Notes under the pieces: generated by a model
The model's input: only the letters and a program-made list of their open reading frames with translations
What the model was told of the DNA's origin: nothing
Database searches by the model: none
Shown: in pieces, positions 5,915 through 5,948 of the stretch
Numbering within the stretch: the first letter of the stretch is position 1
Layout: every line of letters starts with the position of its first letter
Translations under genes and position numbers: made by a program
DNA from: Bacteroidota bacterium
Lineage (GTDB): Bacteria > Bacteroidota > Bacteroidia > Flavobacteriales > Weeksellaceae
DNA: 5,948 nucleotides
Direction: 5' to 3'
Assembly (NCBI GenBank): GCA_023433225.1
Contig: JAEZDQ010000174.1
Coordinates: 1-5,948, forward strand

Positions 5915-5940
5915 GGGGTGGGTGTGTTGGGGATGTGGGG
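5915..5940 (+). other. Putative G-quadruplex motif
   Basis: Four G-runs on the plus strand (5915-5918, 5920-5922, 5929-5932, 5937-5940) are separated by loops of 1, 6 and 4 nt, which fits the usual G3+N1-7 pattern. It lies more than 100 bp upstream of the predicted oligopeptidase promoter, on the strand that would be the template for that gene. Folding is not demonstrated. Confidence 0.45.
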
Positions 5941-5948
5941 TACCCTAC

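Noticed and set aside
5760..5940. An open minus-strand frame from about 5945 to the oligopeptidase start
   Set aside because: It starts after a stop codon, has its only ATG near the end, and shows no recognisable protein pattern.
1..5948. A peptide-utilisation gene cluster made of the M20 dipeptidase and the S9 oligopeptidase
   Set aside because: The two genes are about 3 kb apart, separated by unrelated and opposite-strand genes, and each appears independently transcribed.

Overview
The window reads as ordinary chromosomal DNA of a Bacteroidota bacterium, most likely a Flavobacteriaceae member. The reasons are AT-rich intergenic DNA, promoters of the Bacteroidota type (TTG near -33, TAnnTTTG near -7), very short leaders without Shine-Dalgarno sequences, a DUF4286 protein (a family known mainly from this phylum), and the general look of the proteins. 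No rRNA, tRNA, CRISPR array, insertion sequence or phage gene is visible.

Layout from left to right. The minus strand carries the N-terminal 225 residues of an M20-family dipeptidase, cut by the window edge (1-676). A 129-bp divergent intergenic region separates it from a small plus-strand DUF4286 gene (806-1132). Convergent to that is a two-gene minus-strand toxin-antitoxin operon: an AbrB-fold MazE-like antitoxin (1474-1722) overlapping by 7 bp a MazF/PemK-like toxin (1160-1480). Its promoter sits in the 54-bp gap behind it, and a perfect 7-bp direct repeat fills most of the promoter spacer. Next is a minus-strand nucleoside phosphorylase of the uridine phosphorylase type (1777-2649). It is divergent from a plus-strand ZIP-family metal transporter (2785-3606). 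The 135-bp region between those two genes holds one good promoter for each direction, plus an inverted repeat resembling a DtxR/IdeR-type metalloregulator box just upstream of the ZIP -7 element. A large minus-strand gene (3651-5759) encodes an S9A prolyl-oligopeptidase-family protease, closest to oligopeptidase B, with an N-terminal signal peptide. The last 189 bp hold its promoter and then an unusually GC-rich stretch (about 5870-5948) with an imperfect hairpin and a four-tract G-run motif.

The genes do not form one pathway. The M20 dipeptidase and the S9 oligopeptidase would both serve peptide breakdown, the phosphorylase serves nucleoside salvage, and ZIP moves divalent metal ions. Only mazE-mazF is a clear operon. 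I found no convincing new multi-gene system. The observations most worth checking are the candidate operator in the mazEF promoter, the metalloregulator-like box before the ZIP gene, the exported oligopeptidase B with an altered specificity residue, and the structured GC-rich right edge.
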